DNA from: Ephydatia muelleri
Lineage: Eukaryota > Porifera > Demospongiae > Spongillida > Spongillidae
Assembly: GCA_013339895.1 (NCBI GenBank)
Contig: JABACO010000004.1
Coordinates: 7,537,735-7,601,734, forward strand
Length of the DNA: 64,000 nucleotides
Direction of reading: 5' to 3'
Shown here: positions 38,140 to 48,839 of the stretch, one piece after another
How positions within the stretch are numbered: the first letter of the stretch is position 1
Layout: each line of letters starts with the position of its first letter
The notes under the pieces: model-generated
What the model was told of the DNA's origin: nothing
The model's input: only the letters and a program-made list of their open reading frames with translations
Databases searched by the model: none
Position numbers and translations under genes: made by a program

Positions 38140-41100
38140 AGCTCAATGTCGCAAAAGAAGGAAGATACTAGAGAATGAAGCAGCTGAATGTAGAAAAATA
38201 AGGAGGGTTTTGTGAGGCAGCTTCCTTTTCCTGCTAAATCAGCCGTATCAGATAGTGTTAAAGTTCCGCCGGCGCCAGTTCCGGATGCATATACTGTCAA
38301 CATGGATGAAAATGAAATGAACGATGATAATCATGACTTGATCATGAGTCAGCAGTGTGTAACACTTGACAGTTGATACGTCCACATTGGACGATGGAGC
38401 TCCATTCGTAGGCAATGTCATATCTGCTGAGCCTGAGCCATGCACATCTGCTTGCAACATGCCGCCTCTAAACCCAGATGTTATACTTCTCACGACATTG
38501 GCCATTTGACATTCGATCCAATATCACATCTTTCAGTAAAGCCACAGTCCCTAAGTGATGCAATGATAAAGGAAGGGGCAATTCAGTTTCAGAACGCCTG
38601 TGGTCCTTTTTCCACATTAATTGGCGAACGTTCAATGACACGCACTTGGTTCCAGCGTCACCTTGCCAATGGAACTATAGTACACCGCTCTTGGTTGTTG
38701 TATTTGCCTCTAAAGAAAGCTGCGTATTGCTTTTGTTGTCTTTTATTTACATCGTCGTCGGCTAATTGCAGATCAGCTTTTGAATTAGGAAATGGTTTCA
38801 ATATGGAAGAAGCCAGAAAAATTAGTATTACACGAGAACAGTCGTAGTCATCGCGAATCTTTTATGATGTGGAAAGAAGCTGAGCGAAGAATTACTTTGG
38901 GTTTAGGGATTGATGCGCATACTGAAGCGATTATTCTATCTTGAAAAGCAGCGATGGCGAGAAGTTTTAAAACTGGTGTGCATCAAATATCTTGCTTCCC
39001 AAAACCCAGTGATGCCGCGGTTCGCCCGCCAACCGTCAAAACCGTCAAACTAGGCGATACGGTTGGCTTGACCGCGTCCGTGACCGTCAAGGAAAAGTGA
39101 ATAATTGAATTAGTTCGCGAACCACTTAACTGTCAGCCTATTGAGGCCAAAAACCGTGGGACCGTCAAAAATTTTGACGGTCAACTGCCGGTCAGACATA
39201 AAGAAATTTTTGTTGGATAACCTAGGACTGGGAACCTGTGAGAATTGACACAATGCATGCACAGAAGTGACAATTCGATAACAAGACATACTCTGACACC
39301 GCTTTCCTGCCGGGTAGTTAAGAATGATATATTTTTATTTACACTATCTATAGAATACATGAGTAATATCACTGTTTATTCGAATAAAATTAATGGATTT
39401 TGTGGATTCGATTTTGTTGCTTGGATTTCATTTGCTGCGTGGATTTTAGTTCTGTGAGTGACGCGGGACTGACGCCTTTTAATTTATGCATTGCCTTTGG
39501 CTTTCTAGTGCACTATTGTTTCCTCCCGAGTTCTGACTTCTGAGCCAATGCCGGCTGGGTTTGGCTTAAGTCCTGCCGCGGAAAGGTCTGATCGACCTGA
39601 AGAACACTTGTAATTGATTGTGCAGATTCTGCAGAAGTTTCATCTAGGGAGATGCTGTTCCCAATCACAATATATTTGCACTGGATGCATTGGCTTTGAC
39701 GTAAGTCAACATTTTGGCATGCATTACAAGTGCGAATTTCAACTACATCATGCATTCTGCTGCAGCCATGTACTGCTACCAAAGAGATCCTTGGGGTGGC
39801 ACACAGGAGCGCGAGGGAGCATAGAAGACGAGTTGAAGCGCTATATGCTTAACTGGCGCGTTAATGACGTCATGCAATGGTGGAGCGACCATGAAGCTAT
39901 TAAACTTCCTTCGCATTGCTAAAATACTGATTTACCCATTCCGGTGTCCAGTGCTCACTCTGAAAGGGTATGCTAAAGCTGACCGCATAAGATGGCGGAT
40001 GGATGCTGGCTGAGTGGAAAGAGTAACGTTAAATATACACTAGAATCAGATGGTTATTAAATTTAATTCGTGCTGTTAGTTTGGACCGGATATCGACCGG
40101 GACCGGCTTGAATCCAGGCGGCCAACCGTCAAACCGCCACCGTGACCGTATTGGTAAAACACGGTCACTGTTCGTCCGCCAACGTGACCGTGTGGATCCG
40201 GTACGGTTAGCCGTGAACGTGACCGGATCGATAATAGCTGACCGCGGCATCACTGCCAAAACCTGGTACTACGTGGTCACGAAGAACGGCTAGACAATGA
40301 CTGTGGTAACCTGGGAAACTTCCTTTCCCTCCTAAAACTGATCGGTCAATATAATCCTATTATTTCAGACCATCTAAAATATGCAAGAAATAATCCTGGA
40401 CCTGTCTCATACTTATCCCCCAGAAATTCAAAATGAATTTATCGGTATTCTTGCAAACAGTGTAAAACAACGGCTGATAGGACACGTCATACAAAGCAAG
40501 TACTTTGGATTGCTAGTAGATTCTACCCCTGATCTTGCCCATCGGGAGCAGTTATCTCAAGTAATTCGGTTTTTTGACATCAATTTTGTATCCAAGAAAT
40601 TTTTCTGGGTTTTATAGAATTGCATTCAAAAGTTGCTGCTAGTCTAGAGAAGGTCATCTTGGAACGTTTGGAATCCGATGGGATACCTCTGGGCGATTGT
40701 AGATCACAGTGTTACGATAATGCTTTTGTATGGCTGGTCATTTATCAGGCCTTCAACAACGGATATGTGCCAGAGATCACCGTGCGTTGTTTCTAAACTG
40801 TAATAATCACAGTTTGAACTTAGCTGGATTGCACTCGGCATGCCAAGCAGGATCCAATTGTTGTAACCTTTTTTGGAACAATCGAAAAAAATATATATAC
40901 ATTTTTCTTGGCCTCAACCCTACGGTGGGAAGAGCTGAAAAAATCACTTCCAATTGTAGTGAAACGGGAATGATCTGACGATGCAAACATGACACACGAC
41001 ACCAGAAGTGATGCACAGATTTTGTTAGCTGCAATTATGAATTTTGAATTCTTTGCCCTGTTGCATTTTTGGAACGCAATTCTTGGAAAACTAGACCGTG

Positions 41101-41640
41101 TTAAGATAAGATTGCAGGATCCTAGCATGAATTTTAAGGATGCTGCAGATGACCTGGAAGGTTTGCAGATTAACCTTGCTACTGATGGTGATCAATTGTG
41201 CCTGGATGCTGTAGACAATGCAAAGATAAGATGCACTGACTTGGAAGTACGCCGGGTGAATTGTCCCGGGATGCCGGACTATCTGCCGAACAGGAGATTA
41301 ACCGAGTTTTGAAAAGCATTCTCGACAGGCTCCACCAAGAAATTGTAACACGCTTCTTGCAATTGGAAGATATGGATTCCCAATTCGGCTTTCTGCTTGA
41401 TGTTACAAATAGCGATGATGCCCTTGCTCACCATTGTCATTGTGTGGAGCTAGGAAAGTTCTGACACTGACATAAACGGGGAAAACCTCTCCATCGAAGT
41501 TAGTGATTGCAGAATGCTTCTTAATAATAGAGGCGATGTTTCACCAAAGACGCCTTTAGAGCTGCTGTCATTCATCATATCATACGGAGATGATGTATAA
41601 TTGTATTTGTGAAGGATCACTGAATTCAACGTAAGGCTTG
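38140..41640 (+). pseudogene. Decayed hAT transposase (TTF-finger/DUF4371 type), interrupted
   Basis: Plus-strand blocks: FSTLIGERSMTRTWFQRHL and KKAAYCFCCLLF (TTF-type zinc finger, 38570-38770), HRESFMMWKEAERR near 38850, then after a 1.25-kb insertion GHEER...LGNFLSLLKLIGQYNP, EIQNEFIGILANSVKQRLIG, DSTPDLAHREQLSQVIRF (40300-40600, where functional relatives have DETTD), SLEKVILERLESDGIPLGDC near 40660, ARDHRALFLNCNNHSLNLAG near 40790, and later helical blocks to about 41600. Frameshifts and stops are frequent. Its own ends were not found. Confidence 0.8.
39007..40255. mobile_element. Non-autonomous hAT element, 1249 bp, 8-bp target duplication
   Basis: Perfect 15-bp terminal inverted repeats (CAGTGATGCCGCGGT and ACCGCGGCATCACTG) flanked by CCAAAACC on both sides (38999-39006 and 40256-40263). 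Subterminal regions are packed with ACCGTCAAA/GACCGT words. Near 39820-39960 a remnant of a hAT C-terminus (WWSDHEA) survives, so it is an internally deleted derivative of a full element. It interrupts an older hAT transposase gene. Confidence 0.92.
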
Positions 41641-41733
41641 CGCTCGCCGAAAGGTATAGCACAACCGAGGTATAGCTTTAAACACGAATAGATCACAATC
41701 GCATCAAAACAAGGAACCAAGACTGAACACATA

Positions 41734-44700
41734 CAGCCCCGGATCCAGGATTTGGCTATGGGGGGGCGGTTTTACGGGAGGGGCGGCACGTTGACAATTA
41801 ATGAATGCGAATTAAGCTGTAGGTCTGCGTAGGAATTAAGTGGTCTGCTGTATGATGATTTACCGGTACACCTTAATTCGTTTGTACACTATACCCATCA
41901 TTATACTGATCATGAAGTGGCTGAAATTTATTGATTTAAAAAACCCTATTGTAGTGAAATTGATCATCAATACAATTAGTATAACGCATCAATGGCATGG
42001 CATGCACTACTACAATATGATGTTTAAGCGCCTTGTGCGACCAGAGGTTGCAAATAGGTTTATCACAGCTTCGATGTCAACAGGAACAGAGTATTGGATA
42101 TGCATCTGGGCAAGGCCGTTCAATCGTTCTTGTCCCATTGTCGTCCTGCAGTAACTCTTAAGTCGTTTTAGAGCGGAAAAGCTGCGTTCTGCACTTGCGC
42201 TGGTAACCGGTAGTGTAGCCGCGATGTGCAATAAAACTGACAAGTTGGGAAAGAAATCGGTATCGCTGACGACCAATGTTTCAACGGCTGTGTCGGGTAA
42301 CTGCTTGTTTGGTCCATCTTTTCTTCCACAAGTCATACTCTCCCTTTACAGCTTGCTCTGACTCCAAAAATTGTCCATACATGTCAAGAGCTGGTTGCAA
42401 GTCACTAAATGAGTAAGATGAAATAAATCTTGGAATGAGTGACCACAGATGTGCTATGATTCTGCTATGCTTATTGAAGCGAGAGCGCAACTCTGACAAG
42501 ATATGATCTAGGAAAGGATAGTAAATAGCTCGCTTGAAGTACTCCTGGTCAGAACATGACTCCACATTGACGCGATTTCGCTGCCTTGCTACTTGACGCG
42601 GTTGTTTGAGATCAACATCAGCTACACTTGCAAGTGATTCTGCAACCTCCCACACAGTCAGAAATGAAGCATCATCAGATCGCTTATCTTCCAGACATGC
42701 AATCGTCTCATCCACTAAACTCATCGCTTTGATGAGGTCAATGCCAACTTTCTGCAGCTGCACTGAGAGTGGCTTTGTAACTGCCAGAACTTCGTGCATG
42801 ACAGACGTCGCAACAATGAATTCTGGCCTTGAGATGGAGTTTAAAATCATCTGCGCAGAAGTTGCAGTATCTTTGTCCAGGTCAAGACACGTTGTGAGGC
42901 AAGTCACGAGAGGGCTGAATAGTTCTACAAATGTAAGTACAGCGTCATGTCTTTCCACCCAGCGAGTTTCGCAAAGCTGAAGAAGGCGTTTTTTGTTGCT
43001 GTCAGGCGTTTGATTAGTTACTATGGTTTCCAAAAGAGCTGTACGCTTGGAAGAGTGACTAAAGAAGTTGGCAGCAGAAGAAAGAATTCCCATAGCATTG
43101 CGGACAGCCTGCTCCCTTGAACCATGAGATAAGCACAAATTCAGGACATGGTTGGAGCAGTGGACATAAGTTGCTAGTGGATACTCCGCACAGATAACAG
43201 CATGTGCCCCATTGAACGCACCGCACCGCTCATTGCACTAGCGCCGTCATAGCCTTGACCCACAAGGTTTTCAAGGTCGAGGTCCCTGGTTCGCATTTCG
43301 TCCATAATTGTGAATCCTAAGCCTCGACCTGTCAAGTCTGTTACTTCCGTAAAACATAGAAACTCTTCATGTAACTTGCCCTCTTCTACAAAGCGTAGAG
43401 ATATGCTTAGTTGCTCCTTGCGTCCAGCGTCTGTGGTTTCGTCAGCCAGTACACTAAAAAACCTCGCACATCTTACGCGTTGTACTAACGACTGTACCAT
43501 GTGCTGTCCAATGCAAGAAATCAGCTCGTTTTGCGTGGTCTTTGAGATGTACGTCGCTGTACGTGAAGCCGACTTCAAGTGAGCCTCTAGTATTTTGTCT
43601 CATGAGTCGACCCGGAATGAAAGAAGTGCACGAAAATTTCCTTCATTGAAATCTGTTTGAAACTGACCATCGGAGCCTACTTTCAATGGCCCATCATCGC
43701 GATCACCTCGAAGAGGGAGATTGTGTCTTCCGCAAAATAGAACGGTTTTGATTATTTGCATTAAAATGCTCCTGTTGTGAACCGCTTCGTCGTTACGGCT
43801 CTGATCAATGTGCTTCAAGATATCCATCCCAGACTTCATTTTGTGCCTAAACTCAGCAGCTTGGACAACAGCTGTCTTGTGGTACTCAGTGTTTTCGTGC
43901 GTTGACACGTACCCGCCATTACCAAACAGTCTGTGATATTTAGTTAATGGTTTGATTACCAGTGCTGACAATTTTTGGTTACCCCTTCCTGCCTCACCAC
44001 TTGGAGGTCCAAACAAAACACAAGGACGACAATACAGACCTTGCATAGAGGGTGAGTAAGAGAGAAATGGGTACCTCTTAAGATGTTCATGTCTCAAGTA
44101 ACGCTTTTCCTCTTTGCCATTAACTGTTCGAGTGGAGTGTGGCATGACAAAATCAGCACTTGGTGCCCAGACACTGTCTAACAATTCCATTTTCAGGTCA
44201 TCACTAATAACCGAACCAACGTGTAATCCAATGTCGATCCCTGAAGATGATGAATGTTTAGACGGTTGAGTAATCACGCTGGAGATCGACTTCATACTAG
44301 GGCCTGCAGTGCATGCATTTGCCCGATCTAATCCAGTAACGTCGTCCTGATAGACAATCACTACGCCCTCGTCAACTTGATGTGTAGAGCTGGTGCAACA
44401 ATCGCTCAAGGGATGCTCGTCGATGATGGGTTGGGGGACAGGGCACTCAATAACTACATCGTTAGATTCTGCGTGAGGTGGAGATTCAGCTGGTACAGCA
44501 GAAGAAATATGAAGCGATGGAAGCTGAAGTGGTTCAGCGACGTGCTCAATATCCTTTGGAGGAGAGCCTAATTCACGGACTGGACTCCCACTCCCAGCTG
44601 TGGTATCTAGCGTCCCATCAACCGTTGCAATTGAAGGTAGAGCAGTGCCAGACGCCAGAAAAAATTCTGAAATTTTGGTACATCCTTCGCCACTAGCAGC

Positions 44701-44971
44701 CAAATCCTTTACCTTCTTAGACTTCCGAAAAGAAGCTCCAGACTGCTTCGGCCGCTTTGTCATTTGTACAAATTAGACGTGCTAATTGGATAACGTAATG
44801 CAAATGTACAGGTACCCAGACTTTAAGATCACGCTATTACCTGTAGGTGCGTGATAGTGCGTAGGGGGTGGAGGGGGGGAGGGGGGGCGGCAATCGGTGC
44901 TTTAGGGGCGGCATTTTATATGAATGGGGGGGCGGCCGCCCCCCCCCAAGCCTATGCTGGATCCGGGGCTG
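41734..44971 (-). mobile_element. hAT element, 3238 bp, with transposase and 8-bp target duplication
   Basis: Ends CAGCCCCGGATCCAG and CTGGATCCGGGGCTG are perfect 15-bp inverted repeats, with G/C-rich subterminal tracts. Both flanks carry AACACATA (41726-41733 and 44972-44979). Contains one transposase gene on the minus strand. Confidence 0.95.
42010..44763 (-). pseudogene. hAT transposase (TTF finger, DUF4371, C-terminal dimerisation domain), nearly intact
   Basis: Starts MTKRPKQSG at 44763 with a basic, probably nuclear-targeting N-terminus. A TTF-type finger spans KRYLRHEHLKRYPFLSYS to GLYCRPCVLF. DUF4371 follows in a second frame (43578-43174) with FFSVLADETTDAGRKEQLSI and LVGQGYDGASAMSG. 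A third frame (43138-42281) covers the helical insertion domain (CETRWVERHDAVL), and a fourth (42336-42010) the C-terminal motif VTSASAERSFSALKRLKSYC. The frame is broken by a stop near 43600 and frameshifts near 43170 and 42310. An intron could explain some breaks, otherwise it is a recent pseudogene. Catalyses hAT transposition; catalytic Asp residues lie in ADETTD and GYDGAS. Confidence 0.9.
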
Positions 44972-45158
44972 AACACATACACTGCCTTATATAGTCTTTC
45001 CATGCGTACAGCATGAACCCCGAGTAGTCTGCAAGGGTACAAGAGCATCTGGCACTTTACAACAGTACTACAATGGGATTAACCTAACACCTATACAAGC
45101 GACTACAATACACATTATTATGATATCCGAGTCTCACAGCACAGGGTACAAGTCACAC

Positions 45159-45425
45159 CTATGAAGTCACGGGGAGATCCCATGATCGATCCCTCACATC
45201 CTTCCCTTCCTCTCCGGCAGCAAACTTGTTTGATGCACAACTCGACCCTGGTGCCCTTGACAACGCATCAGCATTCCCATTGGCTTGGCCAGCTCGATGT
45301 ACAACAGTGAAATTGAAAGTTTGCATTGATAAGCTCCAACGAGTCAACCGGGAATTACTGTCCTTTAGTTTATCCATCCAAACTAGAGAACGATGATCGG
45401 TTTCCACGGTGAAATGTCTACCAAT
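45159..45425 (-). pseudogene. Gypsy element 3 fragment: RNase H C-terminus
   Basis: GRHFTVETDHRSLVWMDKLK followed by LTRWSLSMQTFNFTVVHRAG and NADALSRAPG is the end of a Gypsy RNase H domain. It is the last coding segment before non-coding sequence running to the hAT element, which may be a 3' LTR; RNase H as the last domain is as in Gypsy element 2. The upstream border abuts transposase D at 45426. Confidence 0.75.
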
Positions 45426-46333
45426 TAGGCTGCATAGTAGCAACCTTTTCTGACGACTCTCTTCCCTTCTGCAGTCATGAATGACACACAGTCTTTCCTT
45501 CCAGGCATCACTCTGCTAACATCATCACTCAGGTACACAGCCACCACATGTTCCTCTATTGTTGGAGAAAGAGTTTTACCCGGTTTTGGATTAGGGCTGG
45601 ATAGAATTCCCTTCTCCTGGACAAGTTGTTTTGCTTGCCTAGCCATATAGTTGGAAGCACCAAATTCCGTCATGATCTTCCTCACAGACCAGCTTTTGGG
45701 AAGAATGGTAAGAATTCTCACCTTCTCACTGCGCTTTACTGTAGAGTTAAACTTCTCTTTCAATTGTCCAATGACTTCACACTCTGCATCTGCCCAACTG
45801 CATTCACTTTTGTCATTTCCACTCTGTGAAGTACCTTCTTCTGTAATGAATGCATCAAAAGACTCACCGGACTGTGCTTCCACACCCAGTTCATCAGGAG
45901 CTGGTACCTCGTTAGGCACTTCAGTTTCCACACTGAATTCGTCAGAGACTGTTACTGCTTCTGACACCACTGCATTATAAGACACTTCAGTTTCCACACC
46001 CATTTCATCAGAAGCCGGTACCACTTCAGACACCTCTGCATCTTCAGGCTGGCCTGGTACAATGTCAGAAGGCAAGATCACACTTGCCACAGCACCAGAT
46101 GATGTGCCAGCATCCCTACAGTGTTCAACCACTGGAACATTTTCACTTGGAAGCTTGTAAAGCTTTATACGGCAGGCAGGGCAAATCTTATGCTTTGCTG
46201 TCAATTGCAATGATGGAAACTTCTTAATTAGTGTAATTGGAACACACCTTAAATTGTAGGAACCACCAGATGTTCTCCTTCTCTTATGACATTGTAGTGG
46301 ATCGCAGCAGTAGGTAACGTATCTCGACGACAT
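45426..46333 (-). pseudogene. Transposase copy D: N-terminal part of the C/D gene
   Basis: From MSSRYVTYCCDPLQCHKRRR the protein shows a Cys-rich start with KICPACRIKLYKLPSE, a long acidic Ser/Thr/Val-rich linker with repeated SEVVPASDE/SEAVTVSDE-like units, a helical putative DNA-binding segment (KSWSVRKIMTEFGASNYMAR), SSPNPKPGKTLSP, and YLSDDVSRVMPGRKDCVSFM. A one-base frameshift precedes the last residues (KRLLLCSL). It then stops at the Gypsy fragment; the continuation is copy C at 34500. The linker is also seen in weaker form in copies B and E. Confidence 0.82.
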
Positions 46334-47124
46334 TTTTCTTAGAACGAATGAGAGCATGCAAGCGACACAGTGGTTATAACAAGTGCCAGGGGTCTAAAGA
46401 GCGTGAACCGATGAAAAGGTGCCAGGATGCAGACTCCAAGGAGGGCGGACAGATCATAACCGTGAAAGGGTGACAGTGAACCCTTCATACATGCAAGTCA
46501 TTCCCTGTAAGGAACTTACAAGTGTTATGGACCCGCTTTCCCAGCGCAAGCCTGCCATTGTTCATTGTGTTAGGAATAGATTACCCGCATCTAATTATAT
46601 TCATTACTTATGGCCACTGGTATGTTTTTATAGGTAACAATTAGCACTTTTGTAGGATTTCTTCAAGACAAAAGCACAAGCGCTTCAATGCAATATAGTA
46701 GAAAGACGCTTTTACGTTCCATCTTCCTATTGAAAATACAACAAGCCCACAGATGGCCTTCAGATTTGGTGAAATAAAAAACCTAAAAAAAGTGACACTT
46801 TTTAAATGGTAGCGAAAATTACGCTTGAAAAAGATATTTTCCGTTTTTTTTTTGTTTGCGGAAGTACGTGTATTGCATGGAATGGTAGCCATTGGTGTCA
46901 GTTATGGAAGGTAGAAGTGTGGTCGCTACTGCTTCAACGTACGCAATGATAATCAACATAGTTTACATTTGTAGTCAACTTTTTCACACCTCATAACTTA
47001 TAAACCATTGAAATTAAAAAGTTAATATAATACATTATTGTACAGGGTAAGAGACTGAACTAATATACAAAAAAGATTTTACAACTGTGACATGAGTGTG
47101 TTGACATGGTATAGAATGACCCAA
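46085..47124. repeat. Right long terminal inverted repeat of the C/D transposon
   Basis: Inverted counterpart of 32234-33100; includes the transposase start region and the 5' untranslated region. Confidence 0.85.
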
Positions 47125-47520
47125 TAGAGGCTGCTGCGGCTGCTCCTCTGAAGTAGCAAAACTACCTTGCACCTGCTTCTCCCTGCTGAGTCTTTGTTGA
47201 GCTAATTCGGCTGACTCCCACTGTCAAGCCAGTCCCAGTGCAGCCTCTAGGGTTCGGGCCCCTTTTTCAAAAGCCTCGTCTGTATAGAGGGAGAGGAAAC
47301 ACCATGAACAAATTGCTGACACGCCATTTCCAGTCGTCTGTCTGCAGACCACGACAGGTAAGCCTTGTCCAATAGCATCCGAAGCCGCCCCGAAAACTCC
47401 AACAGCGTCTCCTGCCTCTCTTGATAGGCTGAATGAAGCTTACGCTGCCACTCAAGTTCGACTCCTCTGGGAGCAAACTGCTCCTTTAAGCACATCTTCA
47501 CCGCGTTTCGGCTAGCGCAA
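47125..47520 (-). pseudogene. Gypsy 1 gag, N-terminal part
   Basis: The minus-strand frame reads CLKEQFAPRGVELEWQRKLH then LEFSGRLRMLLDKAYLSWSA, a gag capsid-like segment (retrotransposon gag, DUF1759/UBN-like helices). It is cut at 47125 by the C/D transposon, so zinc knuckle and protease are missing. The open frame extends backward through the primer-binding site into the LTR, so the true start is uncertain. Confidence 0.75.
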
Positions 47521-47539
47521 GATCCCACTTCTGACACCA
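47521..47539 (-). other. Primer-binding site complementary to tRNA-Leu
   Basis: TGGTGTCAGAAGTGGGATC, two bases after the 5' LTR, is complementary to the 3' end of an animal tRNA-Leu (…CCCACTTCTGACACCA) as I recall it. Sets the primer for minus-strand DNA synthesis. Confidence 0.85.
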
Positions 47540-47541
47540 AT

Positions 47542-47669
47542 TGTAGCAGCCAATGATTTAATGATAGCGGAATCACTCTTGTACAAATTATCACAGCATT
47601 ATATAAGCAGTGATGGACTCACTGCGCATGCCTACACACAAAGCGGCTATACATTGTGCATGCGCTACA
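47542..47669 (-). repeat. 5' LTR of Gypsy element 1
   Basis: 128 bp, same termini as the 3' LTR. One difference is CG in the 3' LTR against TG here. Confidence 0.9.
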
Positions 47670-47673
47670 CATA

Positions 47674-48026
47674 CTTGCCAACAGTATATGACAGGTTTTT
47701 TTCATTAACTTAGTGGAAAAATGATGCGCTGGCCTGGAATTTGTATTTAAAGACAGGTAGCCATTTTAATTTCCTCTATTCTGTTCATTGTCACTCACTT
47801 GTCTTATCATAACACCCAGCCACAGACTTTTAATGAAACAATATCCAAACCACATTTACATAACCCTGTTTACAGTTTACACAAATCTTGCTCTTAGAGC
47901 AGCACTGGCTTGCTGCATCTCCTTTCTGGTTAGGGAATATTTAACAGCTTACCTGGTCTCTGTATTGAGAACTGACCTTACATTGTATCCCTGTACTTGT
48001 TCCGTCCCTGGTAACCACAGATAAAT
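47674..48026. other. Spacer between Gypsy 1 and the DIRS element
   Basis: No gene recognised. May include the 3' terminal region of the DIRS element; inverted terminal or internal complementary repeats typical of DIRS were not identified. Confidence 0.35.
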
Positions 48027-48716
48027 TCATCCGTGGTTGTCAATGGCAGACGTGTACCCTGGGTCGATATCCCTTCCTCGACCCCGGGCTTCAGGGGGGT
48101 TGGGTTTTGGGAGGAGGGATACTGGAAGGGGGGCGGAGACCCCTCCAGTACCGGCCCTTAGCAGCCAGTACGGCTGATATGTGGACAGTCGTTCTGTCGG
48201 GATGCGCACATATTGTTGGTATGCCGCACTCTTCCACCATCCTAGCGTTTTGATGACGGAGTCCTCAATGCCTTTCTCTGCCGCCGTTGTCGCTGCCCCT
48301 ATTCGAAAACTGTGGCTACAATAGTCTGTTTGATTGATCCCCGCCTTTGCCAGTGCTAACCGCATTGCGGCTACAAGACGAGGTCGAGTAAGGGGCCTGC
48401 CATCTTCAAAACGAAATAAAGGACCTTCCCTTGGGCCTCTAACGCACAGGTAATGGAGAAGAGCTGCCACTGGGCACAACTCGGTTCCTGTCCTACCGAC
48501 GTAAAGGTACGCTCCTTGACGAAATGGATCCGTTTTGGATTGCTTGATGCAAACCCGTACGAAAGATGGTGACCCGGGGTCATCCATGGCTAGGTTGCCC
48601 CTTCCGAGATGGACCTCGGCATCGTACTCCGAGTCCGATGGCACTGTGAATTCGCTGGCCCTCAGAAAAGCGAAAATTCCAAGGCAAGGAGGTGAACGTA
48701 CAAAGTTTTTGTTCAC
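48027..48716 (-). pseudogene. DIRS tyrosine recombinase
   Basis: 229-residue open frame. The catalytic C-terminal region is present: an Arg-containing FLRASEFTVPSD start, YCSHSFRIGAATTAAEKGIE (the HxxR box), then TLGWWKSAAYQQYVR with the nucleophilic Tyr. These are the hallmark residues of DIRS/Ngaro-type recombinases, which integrate circular cDNA without target duplication. The N-terminal DNA-binding half is missing, so the gene is truncated although this part is open. Confidence 0.88.
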
Positions 48717-48839
48717 CTACGGATGTTGGCAGTACAGAGAATGCGTGACAAAATTCTACGTATCGACGGTATCCTGACTCGGAGCGTTGAGTTGACAGTG
48801 CTAAGCCTTTGCGAAATAGAACGCAACAGCCTTATCAAA

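Larger units (their letters stand above)
32234..47124 (-). mobile_element. 14.9-kb DNA transposon (transposase C/D) with very long TIRs, itself filled with insertions
   Basis: Both ends read TTGGGTCATTCTATAC inward and the inverted similarity continues for several hundred bases (32234-33100 against 46085-47124), extending into the start of the transposase gene. The left arm has lost about 150 bp relative to the right. The transposase is split: N-terminal half at 45426-46333, C-terminal half at 33254-34500. Outside, both ends abut Gypsy element 1. No target duplication is visible because the Gypsy sequence between the two breakpoints is partly deleted. Confidence 0.75.
29286..47669 (-). mobile_element. 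Gypsy element 1 with nested insertions (18.4 kb)
   Basis: Two LTRs of 127 and 128 bp (29286-29412 and 47542-47669) beginning TGTAGC and ending GCTACA face the same way and are flanked by CATA on both sides (29282-29285, 47670-47673). Primer-binding site and polypurine tract lie at the expected places. Internal parts: gag at 47125-47520, pol at 29532-32235 in the order RT-RNaseH-integrase. The 14.9 kb between them (32234-47124) is a later DNA transposon. The segment from late gag to mid RT is missing, so a deletion accompanied or followed that insertion. Confidence 0.9.

Noticed and set aside
47521..47539. Part of a tRNA gene
   Set aside because: Only the 3' end complement is present and it sits at the primer-binding position of an LTR element.
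47247..47594. gag starting inside the 5' LTR
   Set aside because: The frame merely stays open through the primer-binding site; gag translation normally starts downstream, so I placed gag from 47520.
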